Assembly (NCBI GenBank): GCA_900545015.1 | Contig: UQXJ01000002.1 | Coordinates: 1-64,000 of the forward strand | Direction of reading: 5' to 3' | Length of the DNA stretch: 64,000 nucleotides | Source of the DNA: an uncultured Mollicutes bacterium | GTDB taxonomy: Bacteria > Bacillota_I > Bacilli_A > RFN20 > CAG-826 | Shown: positions 25,405-34,128 of the stretch, in pieces | Layout: each line of letters begins with the position of its first letter | Position numbering within the stretch: position 1 is the stretch's first letter | Translations under genes and position numbers: made by a program | The notes under the pieces: model-generated | What the model was told of the DNA's origin: nothing | Seen by the model: the letters and a program-made list of their open reading frames with translations, nothing else | Databases searched by the model: none

Positions 25405-26154
25405 ATGAATAATAAATATTTAGCTTTTACTTTAGCTTTTGTTGGTGGAATGTTAGAAGTGTATTCCTTAGCTTATAGAGGATTTTTTTCTTTAATGCAA
25501 ACTGGCAATATTATTACTGTTTTTACTTCATTGATAAGTGAACAATACGTGGAAGTTCTTCAAAGACTCGTTGTAGTTTTTTCATTTATCATTGGGTTAA
25601 TAATTGCGAATTTTATTGAATATCATCATATAAAAAGAAATAAGAATTATCATGTTTTTGAATTAATTCTTATGGCAATTTGCTTAATTATATCTATCTT
25701 AATACCAACTTATTTAAAGTTTGATGAGAAGTTAATAACTCCTGATAATTCAAATTATATAAATGTTATTGGAAACATTTTTATGGCAATAATTGGAGCA
25801 ACTTTATTACAAAGTTTTAATAAAATAGAAGATAGAAATGTAACAACAACTATGTTAACTGCTAACCTTCAAAGAACAGTTTCTTCCTTTTTTAAAGGTG
25901 TTAAAAAAGAAGACAAAAAAGAAGTAGTTGCTGGAATAAATTACGTGTTTGTTGTAATTTCTTTTATCATTGGAGCAGCTACTTCGTATTTATATTTATA
26001 CCTAATAAAACAAGTTTTAATCGAGAATTGCGGGCTTTTTTATCAATATTTACCTAATTTTATATTATTTGTACCATTAATTATTACTATTATTTTAGTA
26101 ATAAGATACAAAATTAAAGATAAGAAAACTAAGAAATCTTTTGAATCTGATTAA
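25405..26154 (+). CDS. YoaK/DUF1275 family membrane protein
   Basis: A 249-residue protein with six or seven TM helices. The N-terminal half carries the DUF1275 pattern FVGGMLEVYSLAYRGFFSLMQTGN with its TGN signature, and the second repeat has TTTMLTANLQRT. The start at 25405 has AAAGAGA upstream and lies 11 nt after the HAD stop. Function is unknown in the family. Its 3' end overlaps the convergent TetR gene by 26 bp. Confidence 0.82.
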   Translation: MNNKYLAFTLAFVGGMLEVYSLAYRGFFSLMQTGNIITVFTSLISEQYVEVLQRLVVVFSFIIGLIIANFIEYHHIKRNKNYHVFELILMAICLIISILIPTYLKFDEKLITPDNSNYINVIGNIFMAIIGATLLQSFNKIEDRNVTTTMLTANLQRTVSSFFKGVKKEDKKEVVAGINYVFVVISFIIGAATSYLYLYLIKQVLIENCGLFYQYLPNFILFVPLIITIILVIRYKIKDKKTKKSFESD

Positions 26155-26674
26155 ATGTAAATTCAACCATTTGTTCAATTGGTTCTTTCTTTCCTGATCT
26201 AGACCAAGCAACAATTGTTGAAAAAAGAATAGAAAATTTATTTATAAAACGATATCTAATTTCAGAATTTAATAACTCTGAATATTTTTGAGAACTTGAT
26301 AGCAAGGAAAATACTTTACTAAGATAAATATAGGAATTTTCTCTAAAATTATTTGATGAAAAAACAGGATTTTCGACATATAAATCAAAAGCAAAGCGAA
26401 TAATTTTCTTTCTTGCTTCGATATTTTCTTGATTTTTAATGATAGGATAGAAATTGCGATCAAAGATTTCTATTAAACCTTTTGCGCACTCCGTTAAAAC
26501 ATCATCAATAGAAGAAAAATTTCTATAGTAACTAGCTCTAGAAATATTTGCTTTTTTAACTAAATCAACAACTGTAATTTCTAGATATGGTTTTTCTCTT
26601 AATAAGCTTAGAAAGGCAGCACAAATTTTCTTCTTTGCAGAGTCTTCTTTTTTAACTATTAATCTTTCGTTCAT
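26129..26674 (-). CDS. TetR/AcrR family transcriptional regulator
   Basis: A 181-residue protein with an N-terminal TetR helix-turn-helix (AAFLSLLREKPYLEITVVDLVKKANISRASYYRNF, residues about 19-53) and an all-helical ligand domain. The ATG overlaps the TGA stop of the zinc-ribbon membrane protein gene (ATGA), so the two are coupled. It may control that operon or the convergent DUF1275 gene. Confidence 0.88.
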   Translation of the reverse strand: MNERLIVKKEDSAKKKICAAFLSLLREKPYLEITVVDLVKKANISRASYYRNFSSIDDVLTECAKGLIEIFDRNFYPIIKNQENIEARKKIIRFAFDLYVENPVFSSNNFRENSYIYLSKVFSLLSSSQKYSELLNSEIRYRFINKFSILFSTIVAWSRSGKKEPIEQMVEFTFNQIQKIS

Positions 26675-27075
26675 TGTTTCTTACCACATGATTTGCAAAA
26701 TAAGGAATCTTCATCAATTTCAGCTCCACAATATTTGCAATATTTTGTGTCTTTTAATCCTTCTTTCACGCTCTTTGAACTCTTTTTGATAGCGTCTTGA
26801 TAAATTTCAGCACTGTTATCAGCAATGTTTTTTAAATCTTTTTTATTTTCAGATTGAATCGCAAGTGATAACTTAATCATGAACTTAATCATTAATGGCA
26901 TCATGGATACGAAGAATAAGAATGCTCCGCCTGAAGTGAGCCCAATTCCTAACATAAAAGTTCTTTGAAATTCATCTTCGCTAGTTGTGATAAAAACAAC
27001 ACCAGTGATTATAAGGCCGATACTAATTAGCATTAAAATTGAAAATGCTATTCTAATAAATTTTGTGTTTTTCAT
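26671..27075 (-). CDS. membrane protein with C-terminal zinc ribbon
   Basis: A 134-residue protein with two TM helices (about 8-30 and 40-70), a charged linker and a C-terminal zinc ribbon CKYCGAEIDEDSLFCKSCG (two CxxC pairs). A TAAAAT -10 lies 6 nt before the ATG without a ribosome binding site, so the transcript may be leaderless. Coupled to the TetR gene; role unknown. Confidence 0.72.
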   Translation of the reverse strand: MKNTKFIRIAFSILMLISIGLIITGVVFITTSEDEFQRTFMLGIGLTSGGAFLFFVSMMPLMIKFMIKLSLAIQSENKKDLKNIADNSAEIYQDAIKKSSKSVKEGLKDTKYCKYCGAEIDEDSLFCKSCGKKQ

Positions 27076-27310
27076 AATTGAATTTTAGCATATTGATAGT
27101 GTATATAAAATATTTTTTATAATGCCTTTTTTATTATTGTATTGAGTATATAATTTGGAAAATCATATAGCGATTAATATGGATTTCATATAAAGTTTTA
27201 TATGGATTTATATATAAAAGTGCCTAAAAAAATTAAAAATCTCCAATTGTAGGGGTTTTTGGACTTAAAATTTCACTAAATTTTCTCAAAAATCGATATT
27301 TTAAATTTAA

Positions 27311-27339
27311 TTTACATGTTCTTTTAAATCAATTATAAT
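27311..27339 (+). promoter_or_regulatory. promoter giving a leaderless transcript for two tiny membrane proteins
   Basis: TTTACA (27311-27316), 17 nt, TATAAT (27334-27339). The ATG follows after 6 nt, the same geometry as at 6296-6331. Confidence 0.75.
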
Positions 27340-27345
27340 GAAAAT

Positions 27346-27510
27346 ATGAAAGACATCTTAAGAATTTTTGACGTTATAGCTGAGCCTTCAAATACTAATG
27401 ATGGTCTTGCTGAACCTTGGGTTTACGTTTTAATAATCGTTCTTACAACAGTAGTTCTTGTTGGACTTGCTGTTTTCTTTTATTTTATATGTAAAAGGAG
27501 GAAAAAATAA
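27346..27510 (+). CDS. 54-residue single-pass membrane protein
   Basis: Begins MKDILRIFDVIAEPSNTNDG, has one TM helix (about residues 26-49) and ends KRRKK. The polar N-terminus and basic C-terminus predict N-out/C-in topology. It has a near-consensus promoter of its own, and its 3' end carries AGGAGG as the ribosome binding site for the next gene, whose ATG overlaps its TAA. It shares an FDV motif near the N-terminus with that gene. Unknown function. Confidence 0.65.
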   Translation: MKDILRIFDVIAEPSNTNDGLAEPWVYVLIIVLTTVVLVGLAVFFYFICKRRKK

Positions 27511-27644
27511 TGAACGTTTTTGATGTTGCAAGTGGTCCAGTAATTGGAGCTGTCGTAGCTGTTTTTATTGCTATTGTTGCTGCTATTGGTTTAATTGTTT
27601 TAGCAATTGTTTTATTAATAAAATCAAATAAAAAGAAAAAGTAA
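27510..27644 (+). CDS. 44-residue single-pass membrane protein
   Basis: Begins MNVFDVASGP, then one long hydrophobic helix rich in Ala, Val and Ile (about 11-37), and ends KSNKKKK. It starts at TAATG overlapping the previous gene, with AGGAGG upstream, so both are made from one mRNA. An intrinsic terminator lies about 40 nt downstream. The size and pairing resemble small regulatory or toxin-like membrane peptides, but there is no direct evidence. Confidence 0.65.
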   Translation: MNVFDVASGPVIGAVVAVFIAIVAAIGLIVLAIVLLIKSNKKKK

Positions 27645-27968
27645 ATAAATCAAGGGACTTCCTATAAGGAAGCTTGAAAGATTGGCTATAAGTGAATAAA
27701 GCCAATTTTTATTATCCTTAATAATTAAATCATATAAAAACCATTCAATTAAAAAGACTAGTATCTCGCCAATTATTAAAAGAAAAATATATAGCCAAGT
27801 GGTATTTATAAAAGATAGAAGTGAATTTAATAATAAATTTGTTAATAAATTGATAATTAAAGAAAACCAAAGTCTTTTATCTCTTACTTTTAGTAGAAAA
27901 AGTACTACTAATTCAATGATCATAGTAAGAAGAACACATTCAATTAATTCAGTTATTTCTCGTATCAT
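27624..27968 (-). CDS. small hydrophobic membrane protein
   Basis: A 114-residue protein with four hydrophobic helices and few charged residues. It overlaps the 3' end of the MFS gene upstream by 20 nt, so it is probably cotranslated with the transporter, and overlaps the convergent 44-residue gene by 21 bp. No family recognised. Its coding region contains the terminator hairpin of the opposite operon. Confidence 0.5.
   Translation of the reverse strand: MIREITELIECVLLTMIIELVVLFLLKVRDKRLWFSLIINLLTNLLLNSLLSFINTTWLYIFLLIIGEILVFLIEWFLYDLIIKDNKNWLYSLIANLSSFLIGSPLIYLLFLFI
27681..27710 (+). terminator. terminator of the two-peptide operon
   Basis: ATTGGCT pairs with AGCCAAT, followed by TTTTT; it lies within the convergent membrane-protein gene. 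Confidence 0.7.
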
Positions 27969-29079
27969 TTTTTATTTTTCCTTTTAATATATAAACTATT
28001 AAAAGTGATAATCCAGTTAAAAAGCAAATAAGTGGAACAACAATAACGTGTGAAACGGAATGTTTTAATATTGAACCTAATAAGAATCCAGGAATTAAAA
28101 ATCCTGCAGCTAGTCCAAAAGCAAATCCTTCTTTATTTGGGAAAATTTTTCTTAAAGCATCTAAAGTTAAAGGCATTAACATATTAAAAGAGATAACAAA
28201 GATATAATCTAAATAACTAATTGATAAGAAAAACGATAAAACAGTAGATAAAATTGTCGATATTATAATAAGAAAATAAGGACCAGCTAAATCTAAAATA
28301 ATTCCGCCAATTGCTTTGCCAACAAAAGCAGCGATTGAAAGTAATAAAAGTGCTTCCCAACTTGATAAATCATCACTCATTTTTGCATAAAATCCTAAGA
28401 AAGATCTAACAGCAATTGCTACACAAAGTAAAACGACAATTATTATTAAAAAACTAATGTTTTTATTTTCGTAAGTTTCATAAAATAGTAGTTCAGGCTC
28501 TTCTTTACTAAATAAATATAAAAAGCTTAATACTATTGCTAACGTAACGGCACCAAGGATTATAAAAATTTGATAAAAAGTAGTTAGCGGTATATTTCCC
28601 ATCATTGAAGCAATTCCAATTCCTATTGCTCCAGTTGAAACAAAAATTCCTCCTGGGGTAGCTTTTGTTGATACTAATAATGATTCTTTTCCACCAATTA
28701 CATGGAATAAAGCATTACTTGAACCTAATAAAATTGTTGAAATGAAAACTGGTGTTAGAAAACTACTAAATTCAATTGAAAAAACTAATGAAGTAAAGCC
28801 TAAGGTTAAAATACCAATTGATAATATCGTTAATGCTTTTAATGTTGATCTTAGTTTTTCTTGCTTAATTTTATCAACAAGGAAACCAAAAAATGGTTGA
28901 AGCAAAAAAGCTGTACAATTATAAACTAAGAAAATGTATTCAAAATATTCAAAATCAATTCTATCTGCAGTGTAAGCCATTATTATGCTTCCAGCACTAA
29001 TAAGATCTACTAAAAGATGAAGTAAACTTACGATAATTAAATTTTTGCTTAATAACTTTTTCATATTTTCTAAATTCAT
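27949..29079 (-). CDS. MFS transporter
   Basis: A 376-residue permease with 11-12 helices. The first helix carries LLHLLVDLISAG, and the loop after TM2 has FFGFLVDKIKQEKLR, the MFS motif-A region. The opening helix recalls fosmidomycin-resistance-type exporters. The substrate is unknown. A short leader without an obvious ribosome binding site precedes the ATG. It is followed by the overlapping 114-residue gene. Confidence 0.85.
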   Translation of the reverse strand: MNLENMKKLLSKNLIIVSLLHLLVDLISAGSIIMAYTADRIDFEYFEYIFLVYNCTAFLLQPFFGFLVDKIKQEKLRSTLKALTILSIGILTLGFTSLVFSIEFSSFLTPVFISTILLGSSNALFHVIGGKESLLVSTKATPGGIFVSTGAIGIGIASMMGNIPLTTFYQIFIILGAVTLAIVLSFLYLFSKEEPELLFYETYENKNISFLIIIVVLLCVAIAVRSFLGFYAKMSDDLSSWEALLLLSIAAFVGKAIGGIILDLAGPYFLIIISTILSTVLSFFLSISYLDYIFVISFNMLMPLTLDALRKIFPNKEGFAFGLAAGFLIPGFLLGSILKHSVSHVIVVPLICFLTGLSLLIVYILKGKIKNDTRNN

Positions 29080-29178
29080 TTTAACAAATAAGCATAATTC
29101 ATAAAGAAAATAATGATTTTTATAGAAAAAAAGGCAAAAAAATAAGATGGATTAACCATCTCGTATTTTTAAATTTAT

Positions 29179-29255
29179 TGGTGACCCTGAGGCGACTCGA
29201 ACGCCTGACCCACAGCTTAGAAGGCTGTTGCTCTATCCAACTGAGCTACAGGGCC
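29179..29255 (-). tRNA. tRNA-Arg(TCT)
   Basis: A 77-nt cloverleaf with encoded CCA. The anticodon loop CTTCTAA between ACAGC and GCTGT gives TCT, reading AGA/AGG. Acceptor GGCCCTG/CAGGGTC pairs with one G-T. Confidence 0.95.
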
Positions 29256-29386
29256 AACGTGAGTATTAATATATCACTATTATCGAGGTCTGACAAGATA
29301 TAAAGTTTAAAAAATAAGAATAATTTTCACCTATAATTCTTAAATATCAATATAAAATTTGGTAAAATATCCTATTGGAGAAAACT

Positions 29387-30769
29387 ATGGATAAGAATTT
29401 AGAAAAATTGTCATTAGCTGATAGAGTTACGGCAATAAAGTTAATGACAAATAACAATATTTTATTGATTTATAAAGGTGACAATGGAGATGCGCTTTTT
29501 TATTTTGAAACAAAATCAACTTTTAAAAATTATTTACACTTTTATTCTAGAAGTGATAAAAGGATAACTTATACAACAAGCACATTGCCTTATCCATCGG
29601 TTGATATTTTTGAATATTTGATTGAAAACACAAATACGCCTTCATCAAATGTAAAAACGTTTACAGATTTTAAAGAAAAAATAGATAATAAATTAAATGA
29701 ATCTGCAAAAAGAGTTAACCCTGAGTGCTTCCTTTTAGCAACTTTTGCTTATAGTTTTTTATCTTTGAATAATGATGAGAAAGAGAAAGCAATAAATTAT
29801 TTTTATGATGTAGTAGTTAAAAGAGAAGGCAAGGTAAGAGATAAGCGATTTTTTTCTATCATTAGCATGATTGATGAATGCGAATATGCTAAAACTACTT
29901 TTATTAAAAAACATGGTGGTGATAATTTTTATGATTTAAGAAGCGATTTTTCTATAAGTGAGTTTAACAACCTTACAAAAACACAATTCTATTTTGATCT
30001 GATGGTAAGAAAATGTTTTGATAATTGTGGGATGCTTCATCAGTATTATTTTGATGAAACTGATGAAAGATTTAAAAATCTACCTTTAGATTTGTTTTAT
30101 AAAGTTGCTACTAATTATCCTAATTATATTAAATTTGAATATATTTATGATAGAAATGAGTATTTTGAGAATTATGAAAAAAATAAAGAATATATCCCTT
30201 TTAAATATCTAAGCCAAGATCCTTACTATAGTTTATTTCTTAAAAAAATTAAGGAAAAATTAGGAGAAAATGCAGGATATCATTTTGCTATTGATGTTTT
30301 TAATAAAACCCTTTCAGTAAGTAATCTAATTAGACTTTATGAAAATTACGGAGCCGAAGAAACTGTTAATCAAAAAGTTTTAAGTTTATTAAATACGCCT
30401 AATACAAAGACCGTTTATAAGATTCTTACTAATAATAAAGTAACAAAAACAAGTTTAAATTCTCTTGATAAAAAAACACTTAATTTGGTGGTTAAATATG
30501 CTAAAAATAGTGTAAATAAGGACGTTTTTGCGGACTTTTTGGAATCAAATATAGATAGAATTGCAAAAAGAAAAGATGGACACAAAGAAATAGTTGACTA
30601 TCTTTTACTCCTTTATCAAGTATCTCCAATTGATTATCAAAAATTACTTTTAAGAAGTGATATTAAAGGCTATGCAAATAATTCAACACGTATTAGAGAA
30701 TTTATGCTTAGAGAAATGATAAATAGCAATACGTTAGATAAACTTAAGTTAAAAGAATATAAGGAGTAA
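29387..30769 (+). CDS. unknown protein encoded with SNF2 helicase
   Basis: A 460-residue, Lys/Asn/Tyr-rich soluble protein without signal peptide or TM segments. The start is ATG 29387 with GGAGAAAA just upstream. The C-terminal half is helical and repeat-like. It ends 2 nt before the SNF2 helicase. In many Firmicutes the gene before this helicase type encodes a SWIM zinc-finger protein, but I find no CxCxnCxH motif here, so it is either a strongly diverged equivalent or a different partner. Confidence 0.75.
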   Translation: MDKNLEKLSLADRVTAIKLMTNNNILLIYKGDNGDALFYFETKSTFKNYLHFYSRSDKRITYTTSTLPYPSVDIFEYLIENTNTPSSNVKTFTDFKEKIDNKLNESAKRVNPECFLLATFAYSFLSLNNDEKEKAINYFYDVVVKREGKVRDKRFFSIISMIDECEYAKTTFIKKHGGDNFYDLRSDFSISEFNNLTKTQFYFDLMVRKCFDNCGMLHQYYFDETDERFKNLPLDLFYKVATNYPNYIKFEYIYDRNEYFENYEKNKEYIPFKYLSQDPYYSLFLKKIKEKLGENAGYHFAIDVFNKTLSVSNLIRLYENYGAEETVNQKVLSLLNTPNTKTVYKILTNNKVTKTSLNSLDKKTLNLVVKYAKNSVNKDVFADFLESNIDRIAKRKDGHKEIVDYLLLLYQVSPIDYQKLLLRSDIKGYANNSTRIREFMLREMINSNTLDKLKLKEYKE

Positions 30770-30771
30770 TT

Positions 30772-33700
30772 ATGTTTTTATATCACACTAAAGAACAATT
30801 GTTTCCATCAAGTTATATTATTAATGAAACATATAGCGCTTTAAAGAAAAATGAATATACTGTAATTTTTTATTTTAATCCTGATAATGAAACTTTAAAT
30901 TATGAAGCTGTTTTAAAAGATGAATATCTTTATTCAGATCACTTTATTTATTTAAAAATCAAGATTGATATTTCTGGAAACATTCTAGAATATAAAGCTC
31001 TTAGTAAAAAAGATAAAGAAAGAGATTATAGTGATAAAAATGACAGCTATTATTATGATGAGAACGATTTTGATAATTCAAATATTCATCATTTTGCATG
31101 TTACGGTTTCTATAAATATTTATATGAAAAAGAAAATTCTTTAAATGATGAACAAAGAAAGAAGATATATGGCGACGTTTATGAAACGATTTCTAAATTC
31201 GATAAATTGAGTAAAAAAGAATTAAAAGAAAGAAAAGAAAATCGAGATAATTTCCTAGCTCTTATTGATTCAATTGCTGAAACTAAGAAGAGAACTGATT
31301 CAAACGATAAATATAAATTAATTCCTACGTTTACCTTTTTTTCAAAAGAAGATGAAGATGATCATTATTCCGATAATGAAGCGACTACTCTAAAAGCAAT
31401 CAACAATGTGTTTTACGTTGATGCAAGTTATAAAATAACTAAAATTGGTGGAAAAAAAGAATATGTTGTTCGAAATATATTTAATTTATTAGCCTATATT
31501 GAAGAAGGAGCTAGAAATAAATACGGATTAGAGTGTGATTTTGTTCACACAATGGATGCTTTTGATGATAAAACACAAAAATTAATTGAATTACTTAATA
31601 AAAATAAAATTTTTGAAAGTGGCTATTATTTTTATAATGATATTAGTCGTTATATTCCTTATGGAAAAATTTTTGGTGATATTATCGATATTTATGTTGA
31701 TGATTCAATAATTATTAATGCTTCAAGCAAATCACTTTCATCAGGAAGAGGGATTTATAATGTTCTTCTAGGAAATGATCTTTATGTTGCTATTGGCGAT
31801 AATGGAGAAATTAAATTAAGTGATGATGTTTCACCTATAGGATTTATTTCAAACAATAAATATTATGAATTCAAAGATGAAAATATTTTCATTCATAATA
31901 TTAAAGATGAAACAAACGCTAAGGTTATTAATTTCATTTTAGAACACCCATCTTTTAATTTTGATGACGTTAAAGATATATTCTTAAATAAATTTTTCCC
32001 ACTTGTTCAAAATAATACTGAGGTTAGTGAAACTTATAAGAAAACACACAATATTAAAGCGCTAGAAATTAAATATTTTGTATATTTTGAAGACAAGAAT
32101 AATACTTTAAAAGTTGAAACTAAATATCTTTATGACAATGAAGAAATTAGTAAAGAATTTGCTCTTAAAAATTCTGCTAATGAACAAACTTTATTAGGCT
32201 TCGAACTTGCTTTAAAAGATTTAAATTTTGTACCTGATGGAATAATTAGTGATGAAGATGATATTTTAAACTTCTTAACTTCTGATTTAACTAATCTCAA
32301 GAAATTTGCAAATGTTTTATTAAGTGAAGACCTATTAAACGCAAAGGTAAAGAGAGTTGGAACATTAAATATTTCAACAAAATACAACATGGATTGGCTT
32401 CAAGTAAATGTTGATAGTCCTGAATACACAAAAGAAGAAATAAATTCAATTATTGCTCAATATAGAGTTAAAAAGAAATTTATTAAATTAAGAGATAACT
32501 TTGTAATTCTTGATAAAGAAGATTTAAGTGGTATTGATGATTTAGATGAAGAATTTGAACTTGATGAAAATCTTGAATCAACTAAAGAAATCCCACTTTA
32601 TGAAATCTTTAAAATCGCATCTTTTGATAAAAACTTCAATGTTTCTTATGATAAAGAAATTACAAATATCTTAAATGAAATTAAAGATTTTAAAGATTCA
32701 AAATTTGAACCAAATAAAAACTTTAAAAAATTACTCAGAAATTATCAACTTGATGCATTTAAATGGATGTCTGTTCTTAATGAACATAAACTTTCTGGCA
32801 TTTTAGCAGATGATATGGGACTTGGAAAAACACTTGAAATGATTTCTTTTATTTCTTCAATTAAAGAAGAAAAACCTATTTTAATTATTTCCCCTAAATC
32901 ACTTGTTTATAACTGGGAAAATGAATTTAAAAAATGGAAGAGTGATGATAAAGTCAAAGTAATTCATGGCGATAGAGATGTTAGAAGACAAACGATTTTA
33001 AATATTAAAAATGATAAAAAAGTTTGCTATGTTACAGCTTATGATTCTTTAAGAAACGACGTGGATTTATATAAAGATATTAATTTTAATTTGATAGTCC
33101 TTGATGAAGCTCAATATATTAAAAATGCTAGAGCTTTAAAAACTAGAGCTATCAAAGAACTTAAGAGTGAATCAAGGTTTGTTTTAACTGGTACTCCAAT
33201 TGAAAACTCATTAACTGATATGTGGTCAATTTTTGATTTCTTAATGCCTGGATATTTATTAAGCCATGATAAATTTAAAACAACATTTGAAAATGCAATT
33301 ATGAATCAAAAAGATGATCCGCTTGCTGAAAAAAGACTTAAAGCAAGAATTACGCCATTTATTTTAAGACGTGTTAAAGAAGATGTTTTAAAAGATTTAC
33401 CACCTAAAGTTACTACAAATTATTTAGTTGAATTAAATACAACTCAAAATGCTCTCTATCAATCTTACCTTCAAAATGCTAGAATTTCACAGGCCGAAAA
33501 TCCTGATAATAAACTTTCTATTTTAAAGGAATTAACTCGATTAAGGCAAATTTGTATTGACCCATCAATGTTCCTTGAAAATTATGAGGATGATAGTGAG
33601 AAAATGTTAAGTGCTATTAATTTAATAAATGAAGCTATTATTAATGGACACAAAGTATTATTATTTTCTTCGTTTACAAAATGCCTAGAGCATTTAAGAA

Positions 33701-34107
33701 GCTATTTATTAGAGGATTCAATTGAGTCTTATTACATTTGTGGAGACACTCCAGCGAAAGAAAGATTAAGGATTTGCGAGGATTTTAATACAAAACCTGA
33801 TATAAAAGTCTGTTTAATTTCCTTAAAAGCTGGTGGAACTGGACTTAATTTAACTGGCGCTGATTTTATTATTCATCTTGATCCTTGGTGGAATATTGCT
33901 GCTGAAAATCAAGCAAGTGATAGAGCACATAGAATCGGACAAACTCGTCCAGTTACTGTAATGAAATTAGTTGCAAAAGGAACGATTGAAGAAAAAGTTA
34001 TTGAACTACAAAACAAAAAGAAAGATTTAATGGATAATTTCATTGGAAATGGAGAAAAAGGCGCTTCATTTTTATCCAATGATGATATAAAATTTTTACT
34101 CTCGTAA
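30772..34107 (+). CDS. SNF2-family DEAD/DEAH-box helicase
   Basis: An 1111-residue protein. The N-terminal 600 residues are a helicase-associated region of unknown fold. The C-terminal half is a SNF2 motor: Walker A ADDMGLGKT (about 680), DEAQ box LDEAQYIKNA, GTPIENSLTDMW, then the C lobe with LLFSSF, SLKAGGTGLNLTGA and the QASDRAHRIGQ arginine-finger motif near the end. It is an ATP-dependent DNA translocase, probably acting in transcription or repair as the RapA-like group does. Second gene of the long operon reaching purA. Confidence 0.92.
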   Translation: MFLYHTKEQLFPSSYIINETYSALKKNEYTVIFYFNPDNETLNYEAVLKDEYLYSDHFIYLKIKIDISGNILEYKALSKKDKERDYSDKNDSYYYDENDFDNSNIHHFACYGFYKYLYEKENSLNDEQRKKIYGDVYETISKFDKLSKKELKERKENRDNFLALIDSIAETKKRTDSNDKYKLIPTFTFFSKEDEDDHYSDNEATTLKAINNVFYVDASYKITKIGGKKEYVVRNIFNLLAYIEEGARNKYGLECDFVHTMDAFDDKTQKLIELLNKNKIFESGYYFYNDISRYIPYGKIFGDIIDIYVDDSIIINASSKSLSSGRGIYNVLLGNDLYVAIGDNGEIKLSDDVSPIGFISNNKYYEFKDENIFIHNIKDETNAKVINFILEHPSFNFDDVKDIFLNKFFPLVQNNTEVSETYKKTHNIKALEIKYFVYFEDKNNTLKVETKYLYDNEEISKEFALKNSANEQTLLGFELALKDLNFVPDGIISDEDDILNFLTSDLTNLKKFANVLLSEDLLNAKVKRVGTLNISTKYNMDWLQVNVDSPEYTKEEINSIIAQYRVKKKFIKLRDNFVILDKEDLSGIDDLDEEFELDENLESTKEIPLYEIFKIASFDKNFNVSYDKEITNILNEIKDFKDSKFEPNKNFKKLLRNYQLDAFKWMSVLNEHKLSGILADDMGLGKTLEMISFISSIKEEKPILIISPKSLVYNWENEFKKWKSDDKVKVIHGDRDVRRQTILNIKNDKKVCYVTAYDSLRNDVDLYKDINFNLIVLDEAQYIKNARALKTRAIKELKSESRFVLTGTPIENSLTDMWSIFDFLMPGYLLSHDKFKTTFENAIMNQKDDPLAEKRLKARITPFILRRVKEDVLKDLPPKVTTNYLVELNTTQNALYQSYLQNARISQAENPDNKLSILKELTRLRQICIDPSMFLENYEDDSEKMLSAINLINEAIINGHKVLLFSSFTKCLEHLRSYLLEDSIESYYICGDTPAKERLRICEDFNTKPDIKVCLISLKAGGTGLNLTGADFIIHLDPWWNIAAENQASDRAHRIGQTRPVTVMKLVAKGTIEEKVIELQNKKKDLMDNFIGNGEKGASFLSNDDIKFLLS

Positions 34108-34128
34108 AAATATAAAAAGGAGAAACCT

